DNA from: Actinocorallia populi
GTDB lineage: Bacteria > Actinomycetota > Actinomycetes > Streptosporangiales > Streptosporangiaceae
Direction of reading: 5' to 3'
Assembly: GCF_002995495.1 (NCBI RefSeq)
Contig: NZ_PVZV01000002.1
Coordinates: forward strand, 1,054,001-1,118,000
DNA: 64,000 nucleotides
Below are positions 7,404 to 15,809 of the stretch, one piece after another. Positions within the stretch are counted from its first letter, which is position 1, and the number at the start of each line of letters is the position of its first letter. Below the pieces are notes generated by a model. It was not told where the DNA came from, did not search any database, and worked only from the letters and a program-made list of their open reading frames with translations. Position numbers and translations under genes: made by a program.

Positions 7404-7967
7404 TCACGGTCGTGCGCCGGCCGGGAAGCCCGTCCAGCGCAGCTCGGGCGGTAGGTGGCCCATGTCGTTGTAGAGCAGGAGCGTCGGTGGCACGCCGTCG
7501 CGGTACTCGATGGTCGTCAACGCCGCGTTCCCGCAGTCCAGGCCGAGCCACCGCTCCGGCGGCGCGTCGAGGGCGTGCCGGACCAGCCACGCCACCTGAC
7601 AGGCGTGGGTGACCAGGATTTCGTGGGTCTCGGTTGCGGCGGGGCACGCGAACCTGCCGGTCAGGGCATCGGCGTGCCCTCGTGTCTCCGTGTCGTGCCC
7701 GTCGAAGGATCCCGCCCGCGCGGGCGGCGGGTACGGCACGTGTTCCACCAGTTCGGCCGCCTCTCGCACGGCCACGTCCGGAAAGCACGCGCCCACGATC
7801 TGTGCCGACTCCACGGCTCGGGGGAGGGGCGAATGCCACACCGCGTCGATCGGCAGAGCGGCCAACCGCCGCCCGATCAGCTCCGACTGCCTCCTGCCGA
7901 CGTTGGTCAGCGCGCCGAACGGGTCCGCCGCTCCGTGCCTGACCAGATGCACATGCCGGGTGGCCAT
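7404..7967 (-). CDS. Histidine phosphatase family protein
   Basis: A 187-residue phosphoglycerate-mutase-like phosphatase. The catalytic RHG motif is near the N-terminus (HLVRHGAADP), followed by HSPLPRAVESA and the second histidine in ILVTHACQVAW. The family removes phosphate through a phosphohistidine intermediate, with widely varying substrates. AGGAGG lies six bases before ATG 7967; the adjacent GTG at 7970 is too close. It lies 56 bp downstream of the PPDK-like gene on the same strand and is probably the last gene of that operon, which hints that it acts on a product of that enzyme. Confidence 0.82.
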   Translation of the reverse strand: MATRHVHLVRHGAADPFGALTNVGRRQSELIGRRLAALPIDAVWHSPLPRAVESAQIVGACFPDVAVREAAELVEHVPYPPPARAGSFDGHDTETRGHADALTGRFACPAATETHEILVTHACQVAWLVRHALDAPPERWLGLDCGNAALTTIEYRDGVPPTLLLYNDMGHLPPELRWTGFPAGARP

Positions 7968-8023
7968 CACCTGCCTCCTTCCTGTGATTCCACGACGGCC
8001 GGCTTCAGTCTCCGCGAACGCGC

Positions 8024-9439
8024 TTACGCCGTGGGGCCTGCGGGTCCGGTGGTCGTGCCGGTCACGGATTCGGACCAGGAGAGGAAGCGCTGGAGGTGGG
8101 TGCCGGCGGGGGAGAGGAGGACTCGGGGGGTGCCTGCGGCGACGTCACCGCTGGTTCCGTCGATGGTGAGGACGGTGTCGGGGGTGAGAAGACGGTCGGC
8201 GATCGTCGCTGAGCCGTTCGCGGCGTCGAAGGCCAGGCCGCCGACGCCGACGACCGCGGGTTTGCCCATGGAGCGGGCGACGACGGCGGCGTGGCTGGCC
8301 GGACCGCCACGTGCGGTGACGATCCCGGTGGCGACGGCGAGGCCGCGCATGTCGTCGGGGGAGGTCTCCGGGCGCACCAGGATGACCGGAACACCTGCCG
8401 CTGCCATGCGTGCTGCCTCGTCCGAGCTGGTCACGACCCGCCCGGACGCGACGCCGGGGCACGCGCCGATCCCTCTGGCGAGGATTTCGGCCTCCGCCGA
8501 GTCCAGGCGCGGCGTGCGGGCGTGCTGGAGATGCCGCGGCGACACCCTCAGCAGTGCCTCACGTCGTTCGATGACCCCTTCGTCGACGAGTTCGACGGCC
8601 AGGCGGACGGCCGCCGCTCCGCCGAACCGGCCCGGCCGGACCTGGAGGAACCACAGTTCCCCGGCTTCGTAGGTGAACTCGACGTAGCAGGCATCGCGGT
8701 AGTGCCGTTCGATCCGGCGCAGCGCGTCGCACAGTTCCGCCCACACGGCGGGTTCCCGTTCGGCGAGTTCGTGCAGCGGCCGGGTCGTCGCTCCGCCGGA
8801 GACGACGTCCGTTCCCTGGCGTTCGAACAGGACCTCGCCGAACGGCACGTTCTCCCCGGTGTTGGGATCGCGGCTGAACGCGACGCCGCTGCCGCTGCGC
8901 GCGTCCTTGTTCCCGAACACCATCGCCTGCACGATCACAGCCGTGCCGAGGTCCTCCGGGATGTCGTTCAACACGCGGTACGTCCGTGCGCGCGGCGCGT
9001 TCCACGACGCGAACACCGCCTCGACGGCGCGTTCGAGCGGGCGGAGGCGCGAATCCGCGGCGGCAGAGCGTTCGCCGGGCGCGGCCTCGGGAGCCTCAGG
9101 GGCTTCGGGGGTGAGGCCGAGGTTGAGGATCGTGGTGAGCATGCCGGGCATCGACACGGGCGCGCCGGAGCGGACCGAGACCGCCAAAGGCCTTTCCCGT
9201 GCGCCGAAGACACGGCCGGTGCGGTGTTCGAGGTCGGTGACGGCCGTCGCGAACTCGTCGCGGAGGTCTTCGGGGAGCCGTCCCTCCCGCAGGAAGACGT
9301 GGCACGCCTGCGCGGTGACGACGAAGCCGTCCGGCACCCGCAGCCCGAGGCGGTGCAGAAGGACGAGGCCGAGCGCCTTGCCGCCCAGGTCCTCGGCGGT
9401 CTCCTCGACGCGCGAGGAGATCACGCGGATCCACCTCAT
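8024..9439 (-). CDS. PPDK-like protein: ATP-grasp plus phosphohistidine domain, no PEP barrel
   Basis: A 471-residue protein matching the first two domains of pyruvate phosphate dikinase. Residues about 1-330 form the ATP-grasp module (VSVRSGAPVSMPGMLTTILN and SRDPNTGE are visible). The swivelling domain carries TARGGPASHAAVVARSMGKP with the phosphoacceptor histidine near residue 383. The protein ends about 90 residues later, so the PEP/pyruvate TIM barrel of the roughly 870-residue enzyme is absent. It could phosphorylate another acceptor, as rifampin phosphotransferases and related enzymes do. The ATG at 9439 overlaps the stop of the upstream gene (ATGA). The substrate is unknown. Confidence 0.8.
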   Translation of the reverse strand: MRWIRVISSRVEETAEDLGGKALGLVLLHRLGLRVPDGFVVTAQACHVFLREGRLPEDLRDEFATAVTDLEHRTGRVFGARERPLAVSVRSGAPVSMPGMLTTILNLGLTPEAPEAPEAAPGERSAAADSRLRPLERAVEAVFASWNAPRARTYRVLNDIPEDLGTAVIVQAMVFGNKDARSGSGVAFSRDPNTGENVPFGEVLFERQGTDVVSGGATTRPLHELAEREPAVWAELCDALRRIERHYRDACYVEFTYEAGELWFLQVRPGRFGGAAAVRLAVELVDEGVIERREALLRVSPRHLQHARTPRLDSAEAEILARGIGACPGVASGRVVTSSDEAARMAAAGVPVILVRPETSPDDMRGLAVATGIVTARGGPASHAAVVARSMGKPAVVGVGGLAFDAANGSATIADRLLTPDTVLTIDGTSGDVAAGTPRVLLSPAGTHLQRFLSWSESVTGTTTGPAGPTA

Positions 9440-10062
9440 CGGCTCTTCCCGAGGGTGAGGAGAAGGTCTTCGTGCCACTCGGCCCATACCGTGTGATACG
9501 ACGTGGTGCTGTCGGTCACGTACTCCAGCGCGCCCGAGGCGGCGCGGTCGAGTGCTTCGGCGAGCCTGACGCGGTAGCGGGCGAAGCGGGGCAGGACCGC
9601 GGACAGTTCGGCGCAGACGGCCGCGGCGCGCCGGTCGAGGTCGGCGAACCGGTCGAGGACGCGCGCGTCGTAGGCCGTGTCGCCGTGGTCGTTGGCGGTC
9701 ATGACGCCGTCGACGGCGCGGAGCTGCCAGGCCGTGCAGAGGTCGAGGAGCTCCGGATTGAGCACGAGGAACCTGTCGAAGGCCGCCTCCACGGACGCGC
9801 GGGCCCCGGCCGCCGTGAGCTCGTCGGCGATCAGCCGGGCGTGTTCGGCGCGCCCGGCGTCGGTGAGCCGCCAGCAGGGCGGGTCGTCGGACACCCGGGC
9901 GGTGAGCCCGTCCACCGTGTGGTCGATGAGGACGAAGTCAAGCCGGGTCGCGTCCAGGCCGGTCACCGCGCGGAGGCGCGCGAGCCCGCACGCGCCCGCG
10001 CAGCGCAACGCGTGCAGGACCAGCAGGCGTGGGTCCGTCTGACGGGTCGGTGTTCGGTTCAT
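9436..10062 (-). CDS. Hypothetical winged-helix-like protein coupled to PPDK-like gene
   Basis: A 208-residue protein I cannot assign to a named family. The first 90 residues look like a winged helix-turn-helix (VLHALRCAGACGLARLRAVTGLDATRL, then a wing and DAGRAEHARLIADEL); the rest is helical. The ATG at 10062 follows AGGAA; the frame extends to 10215 without family resemblance. The stop overlaps the start of the PPDK-like gene, so the two are produced together. It may regulate or partner that enzyme, which is inferred only from the coupling. Confidence 0.65.
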   Translation of the reverse strand: MNRTPTRQTDPRLLVLHALRCAGACGLARLRAVTGLDATRLDFVLIDHTVDGLTARVSDDPPCWRLTDAGRAEHARLIADELTAAGARASVEAAFDRFLVLNPELLDLCTAWQLRAVDGVMTANDHGDTAYDARVLDRFADLDRRAAAVCAELSAVLPRFARYRVRLAEALDRAASGALEYVTDSTTSYHTVWAEWHEDLLLTLGKSR

Positions 10063-10255
10063 GTGCGGTTTCCTTCGGGGCTCGGTGGGACGAAGCTTCT
10101 GGGCGCCGCCTGTTCGGAGACGCTGAGGACCGTCGCGATCGTGCGCGTTCTGGACGAAGTGCGCCGACGTCGTCCAGTGCGCGGGCGGTCTCGGACGGGT
10201 TCCCCGCGACGACATGGGAGATCAGCTGATCGAGGGACGGCCGGGCCGGGTGCCG

Positions 10256-11053
10256 TCATTCCTGACGCCCGTAGGCGCGGACCGCCAGCGGGCAGAAGAC
10301 GGCGAACAGCAGGCCCGACCACAGAAGGGCGAGGCCGGTGCTCCCGCCGTCGGGCGTCCCGTTGAGCAGCGCGCGGCAGGCGTCCATGACATGGGTGACG
10401 GGGTTGACGTCGGCCCAGGCCCTCAGCCATCCGGGCAGGGTGTCGGTCGGCGCGGCGAGGCTGCTGCCGAGTTGCAGCGGCAGGAAGGCGAGGAAGCCGA
10501 ACGCCAGCACGGCCTCGGCGCTCTTGACGAGCACGCCGAGGTAGACGGTGACCCAGCTGAGGCAGAACCCGAACAGGACGGCGAGCCCGGCCGCCCCCAC
10601 CGCGGCGAGTGCTCCTCCCTGCGGGCGGAAGCCGAGAAGCACTCCGAGAACGAACAGGACGGCCACGGCTATCGCGTACCGGAGGATGTCGGCCAGCACG
10701 GAGCCCAGCAGCGGCGCCGTCCGGCTGATCGGCAGGCTGCGGAACCTGTCGGTGACGCCGTTCTTCAGGTCGAGGTTGATCGCAGCCCCGGTGGAGATCA
10801 TCCCGGCGAGTCCCGCGCCCATGACGAGGATTCCGGGGAAGAGGTACCGGAGGTACTCGGCGGTGGAGCCCGCGACGGGACGGCCGAACAGGTACAGGAA
10901 CAGGACCATGAACAGCGCGGGAGTGATGACGCCGTTCACGATCGGGCCCGGGTTGCGGGCGGACTTGGCGAGGCTGCGCCGGGCGAGGATGCCGCTGTGC
11001 CGGAGGACGGCGAACCGCCGGGGACGGGCCGCGCGGGGGAGGGTCGTGGTCAT
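10256..11053 (-). CDS. ABC-2 type transporter permease (DrrB-like)
   Basis: A 265-residue integral membrane protein with about six hydrophobic segments and the ABC-2 signature region (LPISRTAPLLGSVLADILRY, then NPVTHVMDACRALLNG near the C-terminus). Relatives pair with a DrrA-type ATPase to export daunorubicin-like drugs or lipids. The start overlaps the stop of the ATPase gene (ATGA at 11050-11053). The conserved 'NP.TH..dA.R.l..G' segment is intact, so the transporter is probably functional. Confidence 0.9.
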   Translation of the reverse strand: MTTTLPRAARPRRFAVLRHSGILARRSLAKSARNPGPIVNGVITPALFMVLFLYLFGRPVAGSTAEYLRYLFPGILVMGAGLAGMISTGAAINLDLKNGVTDRFRSLPISRTAPLLGSVLADILRYAIAVAVLFVLGVLLGFRPQGGALAAVGAAGLAVLFGFCLSWVTVYLGVLVKSAEAVLAFGFLAFLPLQLGSSLAAPTDTLPGWLRAWADVNPVTHVMDACRALLNGTPDGGSTGLALLWSGLLFAVFCPLAVRAYGRQE

Positions 11054-12006
11054 GCCGCCTCCTCGGCGTCACGGGTGGGGGCTCCGGTCAGGGAGAGGAA
11101 GACCTCGTCGAGGCTGGGAAGGCGGAACGCGAACTCGCCGACGGCGACGCCGTGCTCCCGGAGGAGGGCGGCGATCTCGAAGAACGCGGTGTCCCCGGTG
11201 ACGGGCGCGACGAGCTCGTGGCGGCGGGTCCGGTCGGGCTCGCGTCCCGTGACCCGGGCGAGGATCGCCGCCGCGCGGTCGAGGTCGCCGGTGTCGGCGG
11301 GGCGCAGGACGACCGTGTGGCCGCCGACCCGGTGCTTGAGGTCGGCGGGCGTGCCGGAGGCGATCACCCGTCCGTGGTCGAGGACGGCGATCTCGTCGGC
11401 GAGGGCGTCGGCCTCCTCGAGGTACTGCGTGGTGAGCAGGACCGTGACGCCGTCCCGGGTGAGCTTGCGGATGGTCTGCCAGAGCTCGTCGCGTCTGGCG
11501 GGGTCGAGGCCGACCGACGGCTCGTCGAGGAAGATCACCTCGGGTTCGCCGACGAGGGCGGCGGCGAGGTCGAGGCGGCGGCGCATCCCGCCCGAGTAGG
11601 TGGCGGCGGGCCGGTCCGCCGCCTCCTCCAGCCCGAACCGGGACAGCAGTTCGCCGGCCCGCCGGGCGGCGCCGTGGCGGCCGAGGTCGAGCAGCCCGCC
11701 GATCATGACGAGGTTGGACCGGCCGGAGAGCTCGTCGTCCACGCTCGTGTGCTGCCCGGACAGGGCGATGCGCCTGCGCACCTCGGCCCGGTCGCGCCGG
11801 ACGTCGAGCCCGGCGACGCGCGCCGTGCCCGCGTCGGGGCGCAGGAGGGTGGCCAGGACGCGGACGAGGGTGGTCTTGCCCGCGCCGTTCGGGCCGAGCA
11901 GCCCGAGGACCCGCCCGCGGGCGACGGACAGGCTCACCCCGTCCAGCGCCGCCGTCCGGCCGAAGCTCCTGCTCAGCGCGTCGACCTCCAGTCCGTGGTC
12001 GGTCAT
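11050..12006 (-). CDS. ABC transporter ATPase (DrrA-like)
   Basis: A 318-residue ATPase with Walker A GPNGAGKTT, signature YSGGMRRRLDLA (the usual variant in this family), Walker B VIFLDEPSVGLD and the DrrA-type C-terminal extension ending LPSLDEVFLSLTG. It would power the DrrB-like permease for drug or lipid export. The ATG at 12006 has GGAG six bases upstream; a TTG at 12012 is less likely. It is divergent from a TetR regulator across 88 bp containing an inverted repeat, so substrate-induced derepression is likely. Confidence 0.92.
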   Translation of the reverse strand: MTDHGLEVDALSRSFGRTAALDGVSLSVARGRVLGLLGPNGAGKTTLVRVLATLLRPDAGTARVAGLDVRRDRAEVRRRIALSGQHTSVDDELSGRSNLVMIGGLLDLGRHGAARRAGELLSRFGLEEAADRPAATYSGGMRRRLDLAAALVGEPEVIFLDEPSVGLDPARRDELWQTIRKLTRDGVTVLLTTQYLEEADALADEIAVLDHGRVIASGTPADLKHRVGGHTVVLRPADTGDLDRAAAILARVTGREPDRTRRHELVAPVTGDTAFFEIAALLREHGVAVGEFAFRLPSLDEVFLSLTGAPTRDAEEAA

Positions 12007-12041
12007 GTTCAACTCCGATGTTCACTGTTTTCAGATGACGC

Positions 12042-12057
12042 CAACATCTGGATGTTG
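12042..12057. promoter_or_regulatory. Probable TetR operator (inverted repeat)
   Basis: CAACATC-TG-GATGTTG is a perfect 7-bp inverted repeat between the DrrA-like ATPase and the divergent TetR gene. A TATCAT hexamer at 12062-12067 could be the -10 element of the TetR promoter. Two further GATGTT/ATGTTC half-sites lie nearer the ATPase start. Confidence 0.65.
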
Positions 12058-12094
12058 TTTGTATCATGGCACGGGCGGAGCGGAAGGAGAACCG

Positions 12095-13192
12095 ATGGCG
12101 AGGCTGACCCGTGCCGAACAGCAGGAGCGGACCCGCGCGGCGGTGCTGGTCGCGGCCCGGCACGAGTTCGCCGAGCACGGCTACGCCGACGCCAAGGTCG
12201 ACCGGATCGCCGAACGGGCCGACCTGACCAGGGGCGCGGTCTACTCCAACTTCACCGGCAAGCGCGCGCTCTACCTCGCGGTGCTCGCCGACGCCGCCGA
12301 ACAGGCCCGCGACTCGGCCCGCGCCCCCGAACGCTCGCCCGGCTCCGTCGCCGCGGCGCTCGGCGCGTTCGCCCGGGTCTGGCTCGAACGGCTGCCGCTC
12401 GTGGACGACACCCCCGGCAAAGGACACCTCCGGCTGCGCTCGCTGACCGGCGTCCTCGACACCGCCCCGGCCCGCACCGCACTGGCCGAACTCGTCAGAT
12501 TCGAGGCGCTCCTGCTCGCGCTGGCGCTCGAACCGCGCCGCGCGCCCCGCGCACGGACCGTCCGGCTGGCGGGCCTCGCGCAGACCCTCCTGCACGGCGC
12601 CGCCCACCTCGCGGAGAACGCGCCCGGAGTAGGCGACCCGTTCGACCTGGCCCGCGCCGCCGAACACCTCGCCGACATCACCCTCACCGAAAGCACAGAG
12701 CCGGCGCACCTGCCCTTCATCGACCCCGCCCGGCCCGCAGCGGACCGGTGGACGCCACCGCGCGGACTCCACGACGAGATCACCGGCCGCCCCGTCGACC
12801 TCGGAGACGACGGCCTGGTCGTCGTCCTGGGCGCCGGACGCCTCTCCGCAGCCCAGGAAGCAGTGCGCTCGGCCCGCCCCGGAGACCCGGTGACGTTCGT
12901 CCTCGTGACGGACGACCCCGCCGAAACCGGAAGGCTGACCAGACTCCGCATCGCCGACCTCGTCGGCTGCCTGCGCCGGGTATTCGCCGCCGAAGACCTC
13001 CCATGGCCACGCGTCGTGGTGGACGACGGTGCCCAGGTCCCCGCCGCCCTCGGCCTACCGACAGCCGACGACCGCACCGAGACCGCCATTTGCATCCGCG
13101 CCGGCCTGATAGTGGCCCGCGCCTCCGGCCGAGGCTCCGGCCACGCCGTCGCAAACCACGACGACCAACCCCACCCGACCCCCTCCCCCTGA
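12095..13192 (+). CDS. TetR family regulator with long C-terminal extension
   Basis: A 365-residue protein. The N-terminal 60 residues are a TetR DNA-binding domain (FAEHGYADAKVDRIAERADLTRGAVYSNF). A typical ligand domain follows to about residue 210, ending LADITL. About 150 further residues (GDDGLVVVLGAG ... FVLVTDDPAETGRLTRLRIADLV) form an extra alpha/beta unit reminiscent of a thioredoxin-like fold. TetR proteins are usually about 200 residues, so the extension is unusual, though related fused proteins occur in actinomycetes. GGAG lies before ATG 12095. It probably represses the divergent exporter and itself. Confidence 0.82.
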   Translation: MARLTRAEQQERTRAAVLVAARHEFAEHGYADAKVDRIAERADLTRGAVYSNFTGKRALYLAVLADAAEQARDSARAPERSPGSVAAALGAFARVWLERLPLVDDTPGKGHLRLRSLTGVLDTAPARTALAELVRFEALLLALALEPRRAPRARTVRLAGLAQTLLHGAAHLAENAPGVGDPFDLARAAEHLADITLTESTEPAHLPFIDPARPAADRWTPPRGLHDEITGRPVDLGDDGLVVVLGAGRLSAAQEAVRSARPGDPVTFVLVTDDPAETGRLTRLRIADLVGCLRRVFAAEDLPWPRVVVDDGAQVPAALGLPTADDRTETAICIRAGLIVARASGRGSGHAVANHDDQPHPTPSP

Positions 13193-13318
13193 CCCCCACC
13201 CGCCTCCGACGGGTTTTATGCACAACGCGTGGCGTGTGCCGGTGAGGGCCTCCTCGGCTTGGACGGCCGCGGGGAAAATGCGGTTGGTCGCCGTGGCCGG
13301 AGAGCCTAGGTTCGCCGT

Positions 13319-13795
13319 ATGGGTCATGACTACGACCGCGTCACCGACCTCGGTCGCCCCAACCCCACGCGGCGCCACGGTGCGGTGGTCACCCATCCGG
13401 CGCAGCCGTGGACGTCCACCGTGCACGCGTTCCTGCGGCACCTGGAGGCCGAGGGGTTCCAGGCCGCGCCGCGCGTGGTCGGGGCGGGCTTCGACGGGTC
13501 GGGCGATGAGACGCTGACCTGGCTGGAAGGGACGGTCCACGCCACGTCCGTGTGGCCCGACGCGGAGCGGAGCATGCACGAGGTCGGCGCGCTGCTGCAC
13601 CGGATCCACCGAGCCGCCCGCAGCTTCGCCCCGCCGCCGGACGCGGTGTGGATGCCTGCGGTCGTGCGGGCCTTACGACGCGATACGGCGGGAGCTCCAC
13701 CACAACGGCGGCCTTGGGGTGTTTGCACCAGGGGTTCGGTCGTTCTCGTCGCCGTGCACGGATTCGGCGGTGGGTGTTGTGGCCGTTCGTGCTGA
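13319..13795 (+). pseudogene. Truncated aminoglycoside phosphotransferase-like (APH fold) gene
   Basis: The first roughly 120 codons match the N-lobe of small APH-fold kinases: HGAVVTHPAQPWTSTVHAFLRHLEAEGF, then ETLTWLEGTVH and the helix VGALLHRIHRAARSF ending DAVWMP. At that point the family should continue to the HGD catalytic loop (a segment of the type 'ViGHgDlgpwN'), but the frame runs into unrelated sequence and stops after 158 residues. No HGD or DW motif follows in any frame. I read this as a kinase gene that has lost its catalytic half. Confidence 0.7.
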
Positions 13796-13814
13796 GGGGG
13801 CCATGGGGGAGTTG

Positions 13815-14525
13815 TCAGGCGGTGGGCTTCACCTCGGTGTAGAACAGGCTCGGGTCGGCTGCCAGGGAGGCCTTGACGTGGGCGCTCCAGTCGTCGGCGA
13901 GCACTTCGAACGCGCCTGCTTCGATGCCGTCGAGTCCGGTGCGGGCGGCGTGGGCGGGGTCGATCTTCTCGCCGTCGTAGTGGGCGGCGATGTCGGTGTC
14001 GGCGGCTCCCAGGTGCAGGCCGGTGACGAGGGTTCCCTGGTCGGCGAGTTCGAGGCGGATGCCGTTGGTCAGGCTCCACTCGGCGGCCTTCGCCGCGCTG
14101 TAGGAGTTGGTCCCGTTGTAGGAGAACCAGGACAGCGCGGACAGGACGTTGAGGATCGCTCCGCCGCCGTTGGCGGCCAGGACGGGGGCGAAGGCGCGGA
14201 CGACGTCGAGGGTGCCGTAGTAGTGCGTGTCCATCTCGAGGCGGATGGAGTCGAGGTCGCCGGTGACCAGGTTCGTGAGGGTGGAGATGCCGGCGTTGTT
14301 GACCAGGAGGGTGACGTCCTGGGCCGCTGCGGCCGCGGCCTCCACCGACGCCGGGTCGGTGATGTCGAGCCGCAGCACCTCCACGCCCGGGATGTCGACG
14401 CTCTCGGGGCGGCGTGCGGTCGCGTAGACCTTGGCGGCTCCCCGCTGCAGCAGCTGCTCGGCGAAGTGGCGGCCGATGCCGCGGTTCGCGCCGGTCACCA
14501 GTGCGGTCGATCCGGAGATGTTCAT
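13815..14525 (-). CDS. SDR family NAD(P)-dependent oxidoreductase
   Basis: A 236-residue classical short-chain dehydrogenase. The nucleotide-binding motif TGANRGIG is at the N-terminus, NNAG follows, and the catalytic triad is visible as NVLSALSWFS and YSAAK. The ATG at 14525 is preceded by AAAGGA. The gene is divergent from a MerR regulator with a MerR-type dyad between them, so it is a likely target. The substrate cannot be inferred. Confidence 0.88.
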   Translation of the reverse strand: MNISGSTALVTGANRGIGRHFAEQLLQRGAAKVYATARRPESVDIPGVEVLRLDITDPASVEAAAAAAQDVTLLVNNAGISTLTNLVTGDLDSIRLEMDTHYYGTLDVVRAFAPVLAANGGGAILNVLSALSWFSYNGTNSYSAAKAAEWSLTNGIRLELADQGTLVTGLHLGAADTDIAAHYDGEKIDPAHAARTGLDGIEAGAFEVLADDWSAHVKASLAADPSLFYTEVKPTA

Positions 14526-14586
14526 GTTCTGTCCTTTCACGGGCGGTGACGTGCGGCTTGTCGCTCGCACACTGCTACGCTAAAAC

Positions 14587-14602
14587 CTGACGTTGACGTG
14601 AG
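14587..14602. promoter_or_regulatory. Probable MerR operator dyad
   Basis: CTGACGTTGACGTGAG has the symmetric pattern CTnACGTnnACGTnAG between the divergent SDR and MerR genes. The arms start with CT and end with AG, like dyads in MerR-controlled promoters. Confidence 0.55.
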
Positions 14603-14633
14603 ATGCAAGTCGAAGCGGAAAGAATCTTGTGCC

Positions 14634-15023
14634 ATGCGTATCGGAGAGCTCGCCAAACGCTCGGGCGTGAGTGTTCGCGCCCTGCGCTACTACGAGGAGC
14701 AGCGGCTCCTGGAGTCGTCGCGGACGTCCGGAGGGCAGCGCGACTACCCGGAGGAGGCGGTGGATCGGGTGCGGTTCATCCAGCAGCTCTACGCCGCCGG
14801 ACTGCCGAGCAAGACGATCGTCGGGTTTCTGCCGTGTGTGACCACGGGACGGGCGACGCAGCAGATGTTCGACAAGCTCCTGGCCGAACGTGACCGCATC
14901 GCCGCCCACATCGACGAAATGGTCCAGGCCAAGACGAAGCTCGACCGGGTGATCGAAGAGGTCATCGCCGCCGGAGTGGTCGCCGAAGATCCGACCGCGG
15001 CGGCGGTCCCGACCGGCGGATGA
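14634..15023 (+). CDS. MerR family transcriptional regulator
   Basis: A 129-residue regulator with the MerR winged helix at the extreme N-terminus (MRIGELAKRSGVSVRALRYYEEQRLL) and a long dimerisation helix (FDKLLAERDRIAAHIDEMVQAK). A single cysteine in VGFLPCVTTGR is not enough to suggest a metal site, so an organic effector is plausible. GGAAAG precedes ATG 14634. It is divergent from the SDR gene and probably controls it. Confidence 0.87.
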   Translation: MRIGELAKRSGVSVRALRYYEEQRLLESSRTSGGQRDYPEEAVDRVRFIQQLYAAGLPSKTIVGFLPCVTTGRATQQMFDKLLAERDRIAAHIDEMVQAKTKLDRVIEEVIAAGVVAEDPTAAAVPTGG

Positions 15024-15262
15024 CCCCGCGTCCCCACCGAGCCGTCGTCGAGATCGGCCGAAGAGACGCACCTGGCTCTCGCGCCTTTCCGCACGTTTTC
15101 GAGGCTTCGAAGCAGCCGTCGGCGTCCATGGGGGCTGTCGATTTCAGGAGCCCTTTGCGCGGCGGGTATTTCATGCCGCCGTACCTGCGGCATTCCTGTT
15201 GATCTTGAAGTGCTCGCCGGTCTCCTCGCATACTCGGGTATTGATCGCGTTCGGAGGTTCTG

Positions 15263-15757
15263 GTGAGCGGGGTTTCACGACGGCTGGCACGGGCCGCGTA
15301 CTGGACTTGTGCGTGGACGTTCGGGTACGCGGTCCTCAAGGCGTACTGGGCGGCGGGAGGGAAGGCGCTTCGCACGACGTTGGGTTTCCCGGAGCACGTG
15401 TGGCGTTCGACGGGGTTCGCGGTCGTGAACGGGGCCACGGTCGCCGTGGCTCTGGTCGGGTCGGTCGTGGCGCTGGGGTTCGTCCGTCCGTGGGGCAGGA
15501 GGGCACCCTGGTGGGCGCTGTCGGTTCCCGCCTGGGCGGCCTCGGGCGTGCTGCTGCTGTACAGCGTCCCGAAACTGGTTCTCAACGTTCTGGGATCCGT
15601 CGGACTGCTGTCGGCGACTGGGGGCATGAGCGCGCAGGAGGTCCAGCGCGTGAGCAGATGGCACCTGGTGCTGTGGACCCCCTTCTTTCTGGTCTGGGGG
15701 CTGCTGTGGGGTGCGACGGCCTGGTTCGCGTGCAAAGAACGACGGTCCGCCCGGTGA
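15263..15757 (+). CDS. DUF3995-like small membrane protein
   Basis: A 164-residue protein with four hydrophobic segments. The pattern matches DUF3995 proteins: an N-terminal segment leading to an aromatic YWAAGG-type motif (VLKAYWAAGGKALRTTLGF), and paired C-terminal helices (WHLVLWTPFFLVWGLLWGATAWF). Function in this family is unknown. The start is the GTG at 15263; GGAGG is not evident upstream, so initiation is weakly supported. No operon partner is obvious. Confidence 0.65.
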   Translation: MSGVSRRLARAAYWTCAWTFGYAVLKAYWAAGGKALRTTLGFPEHVWRSTGFAVVNGATVAVALVGSVVALGFVRPWGRRAPWWALSVPAWAASGVLLLYSVPKLVLNVLGSVGLLSATGGMSAQEVQRVSRWHLVLWTPFFLVWGLLWGATAWFACKERRSAR

Positions 15758-15809
15758 GCGGTAGAGGGATTCCTTCCCTCTTCGCCGCCCGTGATCGAGA
15801 GGGTTCCAG

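Noticed and set aside
11152-13245. A plus-strand open frame of 697 codons
   Set aside because: It lies opposite the ABC ATPase gene and then out of frame in the TetR gene, both of which have full motif sets.
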